A DNA stretch of 59,148 bases from JANXVY01 sp040080145. GTDB lineage: Bacteria; Pseudomonadota; Alphaproteobacteria; Rhizobiales; Hyphomicrobiaceae. Both the position numbers and the translations under genes were made by a program. The notes under the pieces were generated by a model. That model made no database searches. It was not told where the DNA came from and saw only the letters and a list, made by a program, of their open reading frames with translations. The stretch lies in assembly GCA_040080145.1 (NCBI GenBank), contig JBEBJA010000057.1, positions 1-59,148 of the forward strand, given 5' to 3'. Of this stretch, positions 41,516 through 50,053 are shown in pieces (position 1 is the first letter of the stretch; every line of letters starts with the position of its first letter).

Positions 41516-42910
41516 ATGATGAATTTTGCCTCCAAGGTGCTGCTGGCATCGGGATCGAGCCTGGGGAAATCGGTGCGCGGCCTTTATGGGGCGGTGCCGG
41601 GTGTGGCGATCGCTCTCGGGCTGGGGGTGGCGTGTGCCGGATTGAGCGGCGGCCGGGCCGATGCCGCCGAAGGCGATTTTTGGAACGTCATTCAGGGATT
41701 TCACGGCAGCCAGTCCACCGATCGCAAGCCTGAGCCGATTGTCGATACGCTCGAAGATCTGCGCCCCAACAAGATTCCGTTCCGGTCGGATGAAATGCTG
41801 ACGGCCATGGATGGAGCGTTTGCGTTCTATCAAAAGATTGCATCCGCTGGCGGCTGGCCCTCCATTCCTGGGCCGCGCATGATCCGTCCTGGCGATGACG
41901 ATCAGCGTGTGCCGGCGCTGCGCAAGCGGTTGACCGTTGAAGGATATCTGCGGCGTTCGGGCGGGCACGACAGCTATAGTTACGACGGTGAGCTGGAAGT
42001 TGCGGTGAAGCGGTTCCAGGAAAATCACGGGCTTCGTCCGTCTGGCCGGGTGGATCGTCCCACGCTTGATGAACTCAATATCACCGCGGAAGCGCGTTTG
42101 AAGCAGCTGCGCCTCAATGCGGTGCGGTTGCAGGAACTCAATCACATGCGGCCCGAGGAGCGCTATATCCTCGTCAATGTCCCTGCGTTCCAACTTGAAG
42201 CGGTTGAGCGCTATGATGTTCAGTTGCGCCATCGGGTCATCGTCGGGCGCAACGAGCGCGAGACGCCCAATGTGAAGGCGACCATCAAGGCACTTAACTT
42301 CTTCCCGTACTGGCGCGTGCCAGATAGCATCGGCACCCTCGATCTCGTGCCGCGGCTGCGCAAGGAGCCAGACTATCTGGAGAAGGAAAAAATCCGCGTG
42401 TTCTCGGCGCAGACCGCGCAGGAAATGGATACGCGCACGATCGACTGGAAGCAGGTCGATCCGACGAAAATCAAGTTCAAGCAAGATCCGGGTCCGCAGA
42501 ATGCGCTGGGGCTCGTGCGCATCGACATGTCGAACGAGCATGGCGTTTACATGCACGACACGCCGATGAAGAAATTGTTCGAGCAGCGTTCGCGTAATTT
42601 CAGCGCCGGGTGCGTGCGTGTCCAAGAGGTGTTCCAGCTCGCCGAATGGATTGCGCGTCTTGAACCGGGTTGGGATCAGCCGGGCCGGGTCGAGCAGATC
42701 CTCCAGTCGGGGCAGGCCGTCGATCTGACGTTGTCACGGCCGTTGCCGGTCTATTTCGCCTATGTGACGGCGTGGGCCGAGCCGAATGGTGTCGTGCAGT
42801 TCCGGCCGGATATCTATAACCGCGACGGCGTGAACTCAAAGCACAGCGGCGACGTTGACCCGAACGAAGCTCCTCCTGCGCCCATTCCGCCTCAGGCGCT
42901 TGCTCCTTGA
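41516..42910 (+). CDS. L,D-transpeptidase (YcbB-like), second paralogue
   Basis: A 464-residue periplasmic enzyme for 3-3 peptidoglycan crosslinks. A long basic start and hydrophobic stretch (GVAIALGLGVACAGL) end near RADAAEG. Then come a scaffold region, a peptidoglycan-binding domain (YDGELEVAVKRFQENHGLRP) and the YkuD domain: YILVNVPAFQLEAVERYDVQ, GVYMHDTPMKKLFEQRSRNF and SAGCVRVQEVFQLAEWI with the catalytic Cys. It shares its architecture with the protein at 29330. The Pro-rich tail is variable. The MITE-like element ends just upstream. Confidence 0.92.
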   Translation: MMNFASKVLLASGSSLGKSVRGLYGAVPGVAIALGLGVACAGLSGGRADAAEGDFWNVIQGFHGSQSTDRKPEPIVDTLEDLRPNKIPFRSDEMLTAMDGAFAFYQKIASAGGWPSIPGPRMIRPGDDDQRVPALRKRLTVEGYLRRSGGHDSYSYDGELEVAVKRFQENHGLRPSGRVDRPTLDELNITAEARLKQLRLNAVRLQELNHMRPEERYILVNVPAFQLEAVERYDVQLRHRVIVGRNERETPNVKATIKALNFFPYWRVPDSIGTLDLVPRLRKEPDYLEKEKIRVFSAQTAQEMDTRTIDWKQVDPTKIKFKQDPGPQNALGLVRIDMSNEHGVYMHDTPMKKLFEQRSRNFSAGCVRVQEVFQLAEWIARLEPGWDQPGRVEQILQSGQAVDLTLSRPLPVYFAYVTAWAEPNGVVQFRPDIYNRDGVNSKHSGDVDPNEAPPAPIPPQALAP

Positions 42911-43055
42911 TCTGAATAGAGAAACATAATCGGTTTCTGGTACACCCGTTAACGCTTCTCACACCTTTGCCGCCGCATACTGATCGGATCAGCACCGGAT
43001 GTGCCGTTTGGAGCGGCCGGTCCGGCATGCGTGTGGTTAGGTCGTGGCGGGTGTT

Positions 43056-44126
43056 ATGGCGAAAATTCGATTGATTGCGATGCTTGGCGTGGCCGCCGGG
43101 CTGGTCGTGTCTGTTCCTGGAGCCGTCCAGGCGGACATGCGTGAGCTTCCAGCATACAATTCGATCAGCGAAGACCTTTCTGAGCAACGCCGCGCGGTCT
43201 ACGTGCGCGTCGACCGGCGGATTGATGAAGACGATTTGTTGCGGATCGCATCGCAAATCGAAGCGCGGGGCAAAAGGCCGTTCGCGCGTACGTACGTAAA
43301 TTTTATCTTGCCAGGCATGCCGGTCAATCAAGGTGCGTGGGCCAGCGTGTTGTTTGCGCCTGATCCGAAGGTGATGGTCCATGGCTTGTCGCGATCGGAC
43401 GAAGAGTTGTTCCTGTCAGAGCACCGTGCGGATGGCCGTCCCTTGCTGGGCTCGTGGTTGACGTCGCCACCTGCAGCACCTGGTCGCCTGACGATTTATT
43501 CCGACCATGGCAAGGTGTTTGCCGAATGGCGCTTGCGGGGCGGGCAAAAAACCGTCGATGAGTTGCATGACTCGACGGTGAAGTCCGTCCGCCGGTTCGA
43601 TGTGCCCGGTGGCGGGTACTATGCGCTCACCCGGTCGGGTGAACTTGAAATCTGGGACAAAACGACGTTGATTGCGACGGCAGAGCGCATCCGTCCTGAA
43701 AATCTCGCGTTGCCTGCGATGGCATCGAATCGGCGTGCAGCACCGGCACCGGTGCGCATGGCAGCGACGCTCGAGACGGCATCTCGGCTCAACGCGGCGT
43801 TACCATCGTCGCCGGTTCAACCCGAGCCGGTTGCGGCGCCCGTTGCGGCCGCGTCGTCGGCGAGCACGTCTCAGACGCTTCCGGTGGCCACGGGCGGCGC
43901 AGTTAAGGGTGTGGCGAGCGCCGAGGCTGTTCCCGCTCCTGTGAGGGTTTTTGAGCCCGAACCTGTTGAAGCAAAGACGAAGCAGAAGAAGTCCGCCAAG
44001 GCCAAGCCGCGTCAGAACAAGGTTGCGGGGCCTAAGGCGGCTGGGGCGAAGATGGCTGGAGTTTCGAAGCCTGGCGATCTGAAAACTGGCGACATGGTTT
44101 CGGCGAAGCTGGCTGGAAAAATCTAG
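43056..44126 (+). CDS. Secreted protein of unknown function with Ala/Pro/Lys-rich tail
   Basis: A 356-residue protein with a signal peptide (MAKIRLIAMLGVAAGLVVSV, cut near VQA). Residues about 35-215 form a conserved-looking domain: AVYVRVDRRIDEDDLLRIAS, FARTYVNFILPGMPVNQGAW, GSWLTSPP, RLTIYSDHGKVFAEWRL and GGGYYALTRSGELEIWD. I have no functional name for it. The rest is low complexity, Ala/Pro then Lys-rich (TKQKKSAKAKPRQNK), which could bind anionic polymers. The start is ATG 43056; GTG 43044 is possible. Confidence 0.7.
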   Translation: MAKIRLIAMLGVAAGLVVSVPGAVQADMRELPAYNSISEDLSEQRRAVYVRVDRRIDEDDLLRIASQIEARGKRPFARTYVNFILPGMPVNQGAWASVLFAPDPKVMVHGLSRSDEELFLSEHRADGRPLLGSWLTSPPAAPGRLTIYSDHGKVFAEWRLRGGQKTVDELHDSTVKSVRRFDVPGGGYYALTRSGELEIWDKTTLIATAERIRPENLALPAMASNRRAAPAPVRMAATLETASRLNAALPSSPVQPEPVAAPVAAASSASTSQTLPVATGGAVKGVASAEAVPAPVRVFEPEPVEAKTKQKKSAKAKPRQNKVAGPKAAGAKMAGVSKPGDLKTGDMVSAKLAGKI

Positions 44127-44160
44127 AGCGCCGGCGGGGTTGAGCAAGGCTGGACAAGCA

Positions 44161-45051
44161 ATGCAAGTATCTTTGAAAGAAGCGACGTCCCCTTGGGAGG
44201 GGCTTGCGGGTGTCCGCCGCTGCGGGTCTATTGTTTTCAGTGATGCTGAGGCGGGGGTGCTGTTGGCATTCACCGCCCAAGTCAGAATGGCTGCAGTGTC
44301 ATGCAGCAACTTACTGAGCTGTTATAACGCGGCTGGCGTGTCATCCCGATTCCGGATGCCGGCCAGCATTACGCTGTTTGCCCCTCAAAAGCTCCAATAT
44401 GCGGATTTAAGCGGGACGGCGCTGCAGAGTTTGTTCACGACGGCGACGTGGGCTGGTCTGAGAGGCTTTGCGCGATTTATCGAGCAAAGCCGCGGCGAGC
44501 TTGAAGCGGTGCTTGTTATTCAGCAACGGGTTGGGGTCATTACCAAGAGCGACGTTGAGCGGGCGAGCGAGATCGTTACGGCGGCGGCTTGTTTTGCCAA
44601 GATCACGCTCAAGGATCTGATCGCAATTCACCGGCGGTTGTTTCGCGAGTTCGATGTTGCCGAACTCAGCTATCATGCCAATTTGCTCGACGATGTCCTG
44701 CAGGGCAAGAGCCCGTTGATCGAAGGCGACACCCTGATCCCGGTGCGGACGGATTTCCAATTGCGCGACGTCCGGGTCAGGCTCAACGCGGAAGCATGGG
44801 TGGCTGGCGGCGCACAGGGCGACCGGATCATGGTGCGCAATATTTCGCGTGGTGGGCTTGGATTTGACGGTGCGGGGTCCGTATCGGCAGGTCAGGCGAT
44901 CGAGGTCCGCTTGCTGCAGTCGGGCCGGAAGCTGCAAGGGCGCATTGTGTGGAAGGTCGGCGATAAGGCAGGCGTCGAGTTCCCTGAGCGGCTCGACGAC
45001 GCCGATCCGCTCTTTGGACTGGCGGATACCGAAATCATCGACGGCCGCTAA
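44161..45051 (+). CDS. PilZ-domain protein
   Basis: A 296-residue protein. The C-terminal part (about 190-285) looks like a PilZ domain: VRLNAEAWVAGG, IMVRNISRGGLGFDGAG (the D/N-x-S-x-x-G motif), IEVRLLQSGRKLQGRIVW and KAGVEFP. PilZ domains bind cyclic di-GMP; the usual upstream RxxxR is not clear here (RDVRVR is the nearest), so binding is uncertain. The N-terminal part is helical and unrecognised. The start is doubtful: TTG 44140, ATG 44161, 44287 and 44356 are all in frame. It precedes tRNA-Asn on the opposite strand. Confidence 0.65.
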   Translation: MQVSLKEATSPWEGLAGVRRCGSIVFSDAEAGVLLAFTAQVRMAAVSCSNLLSCYNAAGVSSRFRMPASITLFAPQKLQYADLSGTALQSLFTTATWAGLRGFARFIEQSRGELEAVLVIQQRVGVITKSDVERASEIVTAAACFAKITLKDLIAIHRRLFREFDVAELSYHANLLDDVLQGKSPLIEGDTLIPVRTDFQLRDVRVRLNAEAWVAGGAQGDRIMVRNISRGGLGFDGAGSVSAGQAIEVRLLQSGRKLQGRIVWKVGDKAGVEFPERLDDADPLFGLADTEIIDGR

Positions 45052-45105
45052 GCCGGCCGGTGGTGGGCCATTTTGAGGCCGAACCTCGCGGAAACGTAGG
45101 AAGAA

Positions 45106-45180
45106 TGGCTCCGTGGGTAGGGCTCGAACCTACGACCACTCGATTAACAGTCGAGAGCTCTACCGCTGAGCTACCACGGA
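45106..45180 (-). tRNA. tRNA-Asn (GTT anticodon)
   Basis: A 75-base cloverleaf with an encoded CCA end. The acceptor stem is TCCGTGG / CCACGGA, the D arm AGCTCAGCGGTAGAGCT, the anticodon stem-loop CTCGACTGTTAATCGAG with anticodon GTT, and the T arm begins GTAGGTTCGAGCCCTAC. All stems pair. Confidence 0.97.
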
Positions 45181-45340
45181 ATACCAGGCCCCAGGGGCGG
45201 TGTCTCACCTGAGGAAGGCACGGTCTAGACCATATCGGCGGGCAATTCTAGTGGGTTGTGTCCCGCTATGTGCCTTTTTCCGGGGCAGATTTGTCGCGGG
45301 GGAGGCGTGGGCTGGAGCTTCATTCGAAAATTCAATGCTT

Positions 45341-46849
45341 TCAGTTCGATACGGTGGGCACTAGCCGGTCGACGACTTTGGCTGAGCACAGGACGCCCGG
45401 CATTCCTGCACCGGGGTGGGTGCCAGCGCCGGTGAGATAGAGGCCGTCGATTGCTTCGGACAGGTTGTGGAAGCGAAACCAGGCCGATTGGGTGAAGTGC
45501 GGGCTGATGGAGAAGCCAGCGCCGGCTGGGCTCAGATAGTCGTGTTTGAAGTCTTCGGGGGTCATGTAGAAATCCTGCGTTATGGCCTGGGTGAGGCCGG
45601 GCAAGAGAGTGCGGTCGAGTTCGGCGATGATGCGGGCGCGCAGTTTGGGGCCTTCGATGGACCAATCCTGGCCGCCGTCGAGGTTGGGGACAGGGCAGAG
45701 CACGTAGAAGCTGTCGCAACCCTCAGGCGCGAAGGATTTGTCGGTCGCGGTCGGGCGGTGGAGGTAGAGCGAGAAGTCGTTTGAGAGGATCTTCTTGTTG
45801 AAGATGTCGTCGAGCAACTCGCGGTAGCGGGGGCCGAGCCAGATCGTGTGGTGGGCCACGTTGGGATAGGTTTTCGTGGTGCCGAAGTAGAGCACGAACA
45901 GGCCCATGGTTTTGTGGGAGCGCTGTTTCAGCTGGATTGCGAGGGGCTTCCTCGCCTCGCCGGTCATTGCGCCATAGAGGTGGAGCGGGTCGACGTTGGA
46001 GACGACGAGAGCGGCTTTGATAACCGTGCCGTCTTCGAGGCGGACGCCGGTGACTTTGGGGCGGCGGGCGGTGGTCAATTCCAGGTTTGTGACGGTCGTG
46101 TTGAGGCGGATCTCGACGCCTTGCTCGCGCATGAGGCGTTCCAGCGCTGAGACGACCGCGCCGGTTCCCCCCATTGCAAACCACACGCCCCATTTGCGTT
46201 CGAGGTAGTGAATCAGGCCGTAGATGCTGGTGGTATCGAAGGGGCTGCCGCCGACGAGCAAGGGCTGGATCGAGAAGGCTTCGCGCAGTTTGGGGTGCTT
46301 TAAGTGTTTGCAGATGAGCTGCCAGACCGAGCGGTCGGCGCGCAGACGGCGGAGCGTCGGCACCTGCGCGAGCATGGTCGTGAGCTTATGAAACGGCTGG
46401 TCCGCGAGGCCGGTGAAGCCCGCGTCGAACAGCTTGCGGGAGTGTTCGAGGAGGGCTTGATAACCCTCGGCGTCGGCGGGTTCGAAGCGGCGGATTTCGC
46501 GCAATGTGTCCTCGATGGTGCCGCCGTAGTCGAAGGTCGTGCCGTCCTGGTAGTAGAAGCGGTACCACGGATCGAGGGGGACGAAGGTGACGTAGTCCTC
46601 GCGGCGTTTGCCAAACAGGGCGAACAGTTCGTCAAACAGGAACGGGGCGGTGATGACGGTTGGACCGGCGTCGTGACGGAAACCGCCGCGTTCGAAGACC
46701 TGGGCGCGGCCTCCAAGCCGCGAGCCGCGTTCTATCAGCGTGACGCGGTAGCCCTTGGCGCGCATGCGCAGTGCGCTGGCGAGGCCGCCGAAGCCTGAGC
46801 CGATGACGACGGCATGGGGGGCTTCGGCACCGTTTGCAGTCAGGGACAT
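45341..46849 (-). CDS. crtI: Phytoene desaturase
   Basis: A 502-residue FAD enzyme that desaturates phytoene, usually to lycopene, at the membrane. The N-terminal dinucleotide fold is AVVIGSGFGGLASALRMRAK, followed by GGRAQVFERGGFRHDAGPTV. It ends with the bacterial-type desaturase signature GLYLTGAGTHPGAGMPGVL. The ATG at 46849 lies inside the last codons of fni (10-base overlap), so the two are cotranscribed. Function is inferred from its carotenoid neighbours; number of desaturation steps cannot be read from sequence. Confidence 0.94.
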   Translation of the reverse strand: MSLTANGAEAPHAVVIGSGFGGLASALRMRAKGYRVTLIERGSRLGGRAQVFERGGFRHDAGPTVITAPFLFDELFALFGKRREDYVTFVPLDPWYRFYYQDGTTFDYGGTIEDTLREIRRFEPADAEGYQALLEHSRKLFDAGFTGLADQPFHKLTTMLAQVPTLRRLRADRSVWQLICKHLKHPKLREAFSIQPLLVGGSPFDTTSIYGLIHYLERKWGVWFAMGGTGAVVSALERLMREQGVEIRLNTTVTNLELTTARRPKVTGVRLEDGTVIKAALVVSNVDPLHLYGAMTGEARKPLAIQLKQRSHKTMGLFVLYFGTTKTYPNVAHHTIWLGPRYRELLDDIFNKKILSNDFSLYLHRPTATDKSFAPEGCDSFYVLCPVPNLDGGQDWSIEGPKLRARIIAELDRTLLPGLTQAITQDFYMTPEDFKHDYLSPAGAGFSISPHFTQSAWFRFHNLSEAIDGLYLTGAGTHPGAGMPGVLCSAKVVDRLVPTVSN

Positions 46850-47910
46850 GTATTGGCTTTCGTGATGTCGCCGATCAATCGGGCATGGCGTAAAGCAGCG
46901 AGGTCGGCGCTGCCGGTGCAGAAGCAGGATATGCGAAGCTGTTGAATTGCAATGTCGAATTGGTCGACAACGGCGCGGGGGCTGTCGAGGGCGGCGGCGA
47001 GGATGCTGGCGGCGAACCCGCACAGGTCCGCACCAAGGCGGATCGACTTGGCGGCGTCGATGCCGGTTTTGAGGCCTCCGGATGCGATGACGGTGGCGTG
47101 CGGGCAGGCGGCGCGGACTTGGGCGATGGCGGTTGCGGTTGGAATGCCCCAGTCGCGGAAGGCCGCTGCGATGGCCTTGTCACGGGGGCTGTCTGCGCGT
47201 TCGGCTTCGACGGCTGCCCAGCTTGTTCCGCCAGCACCGGCGACATCGAGCGTGGTGACGCCAATTTCCGTCAGGCGTTTGGCGAGGGTGGCTGAGAGGC
47301 CGCAGCCGACTTCCTTGATGACGACGGGAACGGGCAAGGCGATGACGGCCTGCTCGATGGCTGAAAGGACGCCGGTCCAGTTGCGGTCGCCACCGGATTG
47401 GACGGCTTCCTGGAGCGGATTGAGATGGATGATGAGGGCGTCGGCTTCGATCATGGCGACGGCGCGGCGGGCGTGGTCGAGGCCTGCAGGCGAGCGGATT
47501 TGAGCGGCGCCTAAGTTGGCGAGGATTGGGATTGTGGGGGCGAGGGTGCGGAGGTGGCGGGTGAAGCCTGCGTGCTCGCCGCCTTCAACGGCGATGCGCT
47601 GGGACCCTACGGCAAAGGCGATGCCGAGGGCTTGGGCTGCTTGCGCAAGGGCGAAGTTGATGGCTGCTGCGCGCTGCGGGCCGCCGGTCATGGAGCTTAT
47701 CAGGAATGGTGCAGACAGTTTGCGGCCAAGGAACGAGGTTGAGAGGTCGATGGCTTCAAGGTCGATTTCGGGGGCGGCTGCATGTTCGAACTGGATGGCG
47801 TCAAAGCCGGTCAGCTTATCGCGCGCGGCGACATTGCCACCAAGGACGATATCGAGGTGCTGGGATTTGCGGGTGCCGATATCGGCCATCTGGGTCTTTC
47901 TTCGCGGCAT
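46840..47910 (-). CDS. fni: Isopentenyl-diphosphate delta-isomerase, type 2
   Basis: A 356-residue FMN enzyme converting isopentenyl to dimethylallyl diphosphate, the starter for GGPP. It shows RKSQHLDIVLGGNVAARD, APFLISSMTGG, AFAVGSQRIA, ILANLGAAQI, IIHLNPLQEAVQSGGDRNW, VVIKEVGCGLS and DVAGAGGTSWAAVEAERA. AAGG spacing favours the ATG at 47910 over 47889. It overlaps crtI and is divergent from crtW. Confidence 0.94.
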   Translation of the reverse strand: MPRRKTQMADIGTRKSQHLDIVLGGNVAARDKLTGFDAIQFEHAAAPEIDLEAIDLSTSFLGRKLSAPFLISSMTGGPQRAAAINFALAQAAQALGIAFAVGSQRIAVEGGEHAGFTRHLRTLAPTIPILANLGAAQIRSPAGLDHARRAVAMIEADALIIHLNPLQEAVQSGGDRNWTGVLSAIEQAVIALPVPVVIKEVGCGLSATLAKRLTEIGVTTLDVAGAGGTSWAAVEAERADSPRDKAIAAAFRDWGIPTATAIAQVRAACPHATVIASGGLKTGIDAAKSIRLGADLCGFAASILAAALDSPRAVVDQFDIAIQQLRISCFCTGSADLAALRHARLIGDITKANTCP

Positions 47911-48044
47911 TCGCGCCTTGCCGCAGAAACGCGGCGATAGTGGAACGTGGGATAGGTCCTGTTGGTTTTCCTGTTCGTACCACAATGGGCTAGAATGATG
48001 ACAAGCCGACGTATTCGCAAGGTTAGCAAGAGGCCGAATATGTT

Positions 48045-48872
48045 ATGACGAATGCAGCGTTTCCAGATGTGGTGAGCGAGCCGCCATTTGATTGCGTGCG
48101 GCAACGGCGGATTGGGTTGATGCTGGCGCTGGCGATCATTGCTGGCTGGCTTTGCGTGCATATCGGGACGGTGTTCTTATTCCAACTGCGATGGGATACC
48201 GCGCTGTTTGCCGCCGGTTTCGTGCTCTTGCAGACGTGGCTGTCGGTGGGCCTCTTCATTGTGGCGCACGATTGTATGCATGGGTCGCTGGTGCCGGGGG
48301 CGCTGGAGGCGAACCGGTGGATCGGGCGGGTGTGTCTGTTTTTGTATGCGGGGTTCTTATTCGATGCGTTGAATCGCGCGCATCACAAGCATCACCGGTT
48401 TTCAGGCACGGCTGAGGATCCTGATTTTGACGATCATCCGCCTTACGGATTTTGGCACTGGTTTGCGAAGTTTTTCGTGACGTATTTTTCGTTGGTGCAG
48501 ATCGCAATCATCGGCTGCGTGTACCTGATTTACCTGTTCGCATTTGGCGTTGCGCCGTTGAATGCGGTGGTGTTTTGGGCGCTGCCGGGTTTGCTGTCGG
48601 CGCTGCAGCTGTTTACGTTCGGGACGTATCTGCCGCATAAGCCGGACGGGCGCGATTTTGCCGACCGGCACAACGCGCGGACGAATGCATTGCCGGCGTG
48701 GCTATCGCTGCTGACGTGTTTTCATTTTGGCTATCACCACGAACATCATCTTTATCCGACCGTGCCTTGGTGGCGTCTGCCGGGGATGCGCGGGAAGCGG
48801 GGGGCTCATAAGTTGGTTTCGAGCGACCCCCACCCCAGCCCTCCCCGCAAGGGGGAGGGGGAAGGACGTTAA
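48045..48872 (+). CDS. crtW: Beta-carotene ketolase, CrtW type
   Basis: A 275-residue membrane-bound di-iron oxygenase adding 4-keto groups to beta-carotene. It has the histidine clusters of the family (AHDCMHG, NRAHHKHHRFSGTAEDPDFD and HFGYHHEHHLYPTVPWWRLP), GTYLPHKPDGRDFADRHNAR, and several hydrophobic helices. Without a hydroxylase the product would be echinenone or canthaxanthin. The last 15-20 residues (DPHPSPPRKGEGEGR) are encoded by a copy of repeat family A, so the natural end was probably near RGKRG. Confidence 0.92.
   Translation: MTNAAFPDVVSEPPFDCVRQRRIGLMLALAIIAGWLCVHIGTVFLFQLRWDTALFAAGFVLLQTWLSVGLFIVAHDCMHGSLVPGALEANRWIGRVCLFLYAGFLFDALNRAHHKHHRFSGTAEDPDFDDHPPYGFWHWFAKFFVTYFSLVQIAIIGCVYLIYLFAFGVAPLNAVVFWALPGLLSALQLFTFGTYLPHKPDGRDFADRHNARTNALPAWLSLLTCFHFGYHHEHHLYPTVPWWRLPGMRGKRGAHKLVSSDPHPSPPRKGEGEGR
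48826..48866 (+). repeat. Palindromic repeat family A, copy 5, inside the crtW 3' end
   Basis: CCCCCACCCCAGCC then CCCTCCCC-GCAA-GGGGAGGG. It is read as coding sequence for the crtW tail and also lies downstream of the membrane-protein gene ending at 48869. Confidence 0.8.
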
Positions 48873-49417
48873 GCGCGGGCGGTGGTCAGGCCGAGCAGTT
48901 CCGCGCCGCGATGGGCGAGGAGGAGGGCTGGGAAGACGAGCGCGTTGACCAAGGCGATCTGGCCGATGATGGGCCACGAGTAGGCGAGATCGCTGGCGGG
49001 GAGGAAGGCCGTCGGAGCGTAGACGACGGCTTCGTAGACGAAGAACGAAGCGGCGAGCGTTGTGGCCATCATTGGGATGCGACCCAAGAAGGCGAGGCGC
49101 GGGGCAAGGAACGAGGCGGCGGCGAAGCTTGCGAGGGCTGCAACGCCGATGGCTGCACCCCAGGCGAAGCTCTGCGCGTCGGTTGGGTAATGGAGGAAGC
49201 CGTAGCCGACGACCTGATTGAGGCCCCAGGCAAGCGTGATGAGGCCGAGGCCTTCCGACTTTTTCATGTGGAGCGCGGCGAGCACGGCGAGCGCTGCAAA
49301 CGGCATGGCGCACGAGAGGCGGAAGCTCAGCAGGACGCTCGCAACCGCGAGCAGGCCGACCCACAGCCAAGGGCTGCCGAACGAAGTGGTTTGCGTGCGC
49401 GTGGTCGAGAGGGACAT
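48869..49417 (-). CDS. Multi-pass membrane protein, possibly cobalamin-linked
   Basis: A 182-residue protein with about five hydrophobic helices: SPWLWVGLLAVASVLLSFRL, CAMPFAALAVLAALHM, ITLAWGLNQVVGYGFLHYPT, AAIGVAALASFAAASFLAP and a C-terminal pair. I recognise the pattern as an uncharacterised alphaproteobacterial membrane family but cannot assign a substrate. It is divergent from the cobalamin riboswitch-btuB unit, which weakly suggests a role in corrinoid or cobalt handling. ATG 49417 follows AGGAACC; ATG 49450 is an alternative. Confidence 0.6.
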   Translation of the reverse strand: MSLSTTRTQTTSFGSPWLWVGLLAVASVLLSFRLSCAMPFAALAVLAALHMKKSEGLGLITLAWGLNQVVGYGFLHYPTDAQSFAWGAAIGVAALASFAAASFLAPRLAFLGRIPMMATTLAASFFVYEAVVYAPTAFLPASDLAYSWPIIGQIALVNALVFPALLLAHRGAELLGLTTARA

Positions 49418-49568
49418 ATGGGCCGGTTCCTGATTGAGCGGTAAGTTCATCGCCAAGATGAACGGGTTGCGCCGTTGTGGCAAGCGTGCGCGGTTGCAGC
49501 AAGAAAAAAGTGCGCGGCAATTTCGTTCGTTGACAGACGGCGAACAGGTGTGCCCTCTTTGTGGCGTG

Positions 49569-49810
49569 AAGGTTTCTGCCGGACGTGGCAACACGGCTGG
49601 GAGATGAAAAGGGAACGCGGTGCGATGCGGCATTCGACAGAATGCCAAGTCCAGGCCGTGGCTGCCCCCGCAACTGTAAACGGCGAGTTTGCTGTATCGA
49701 TACCACTGATAGCCTGCGCGCTCGTATGAGCGCTGGCCCGGAAAGGGGCTGAGGGACATCGGGAAGGTTGCAGCCGACGTTTGAGCCGTGAGCCAGGAGA
49801 CCTGCCCTCA
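49569..49810 (+). ncRNA. Cobalamin riboswitch
   Basis: It contains the conserved adenosylcobalamin-sensing elements: AAAAGGGAACGCGGTGCG, GCTGCCCCCGCAACTGTAA and the B12 box GAGCCAGGAGACCTGCC (49788-49805). The elements are in the right order and spacing, and the next plus-strand gene, about 245 bases downstream, is a TonB receptor. Binding of B12 should reduce expression of that receptor. Confidence 0.95.
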
Positions 49811-50053
49811 CAAGCAGCCCATCTACCGTGCGTGGGGCGCGGCGGAGCGATGATCGCAGTGGCGGCAGTGTGTCAACCGGTGGGTCACCATCTGGATGAA
49901 GGCTGATGTGTCGTGCGGTGTAGAGTTCGTTAAATTTGCGCGTGTTGGCGGTCTCGCGAAAGCGGGCCTTCGATGCTGCGTGGATTTGGCCCGTAAGTGA
50001 TCTGGCCTTTTGCCGGTGTGCCCGCCCCAATCGTCCTGCGACGAGGGGTTTTA

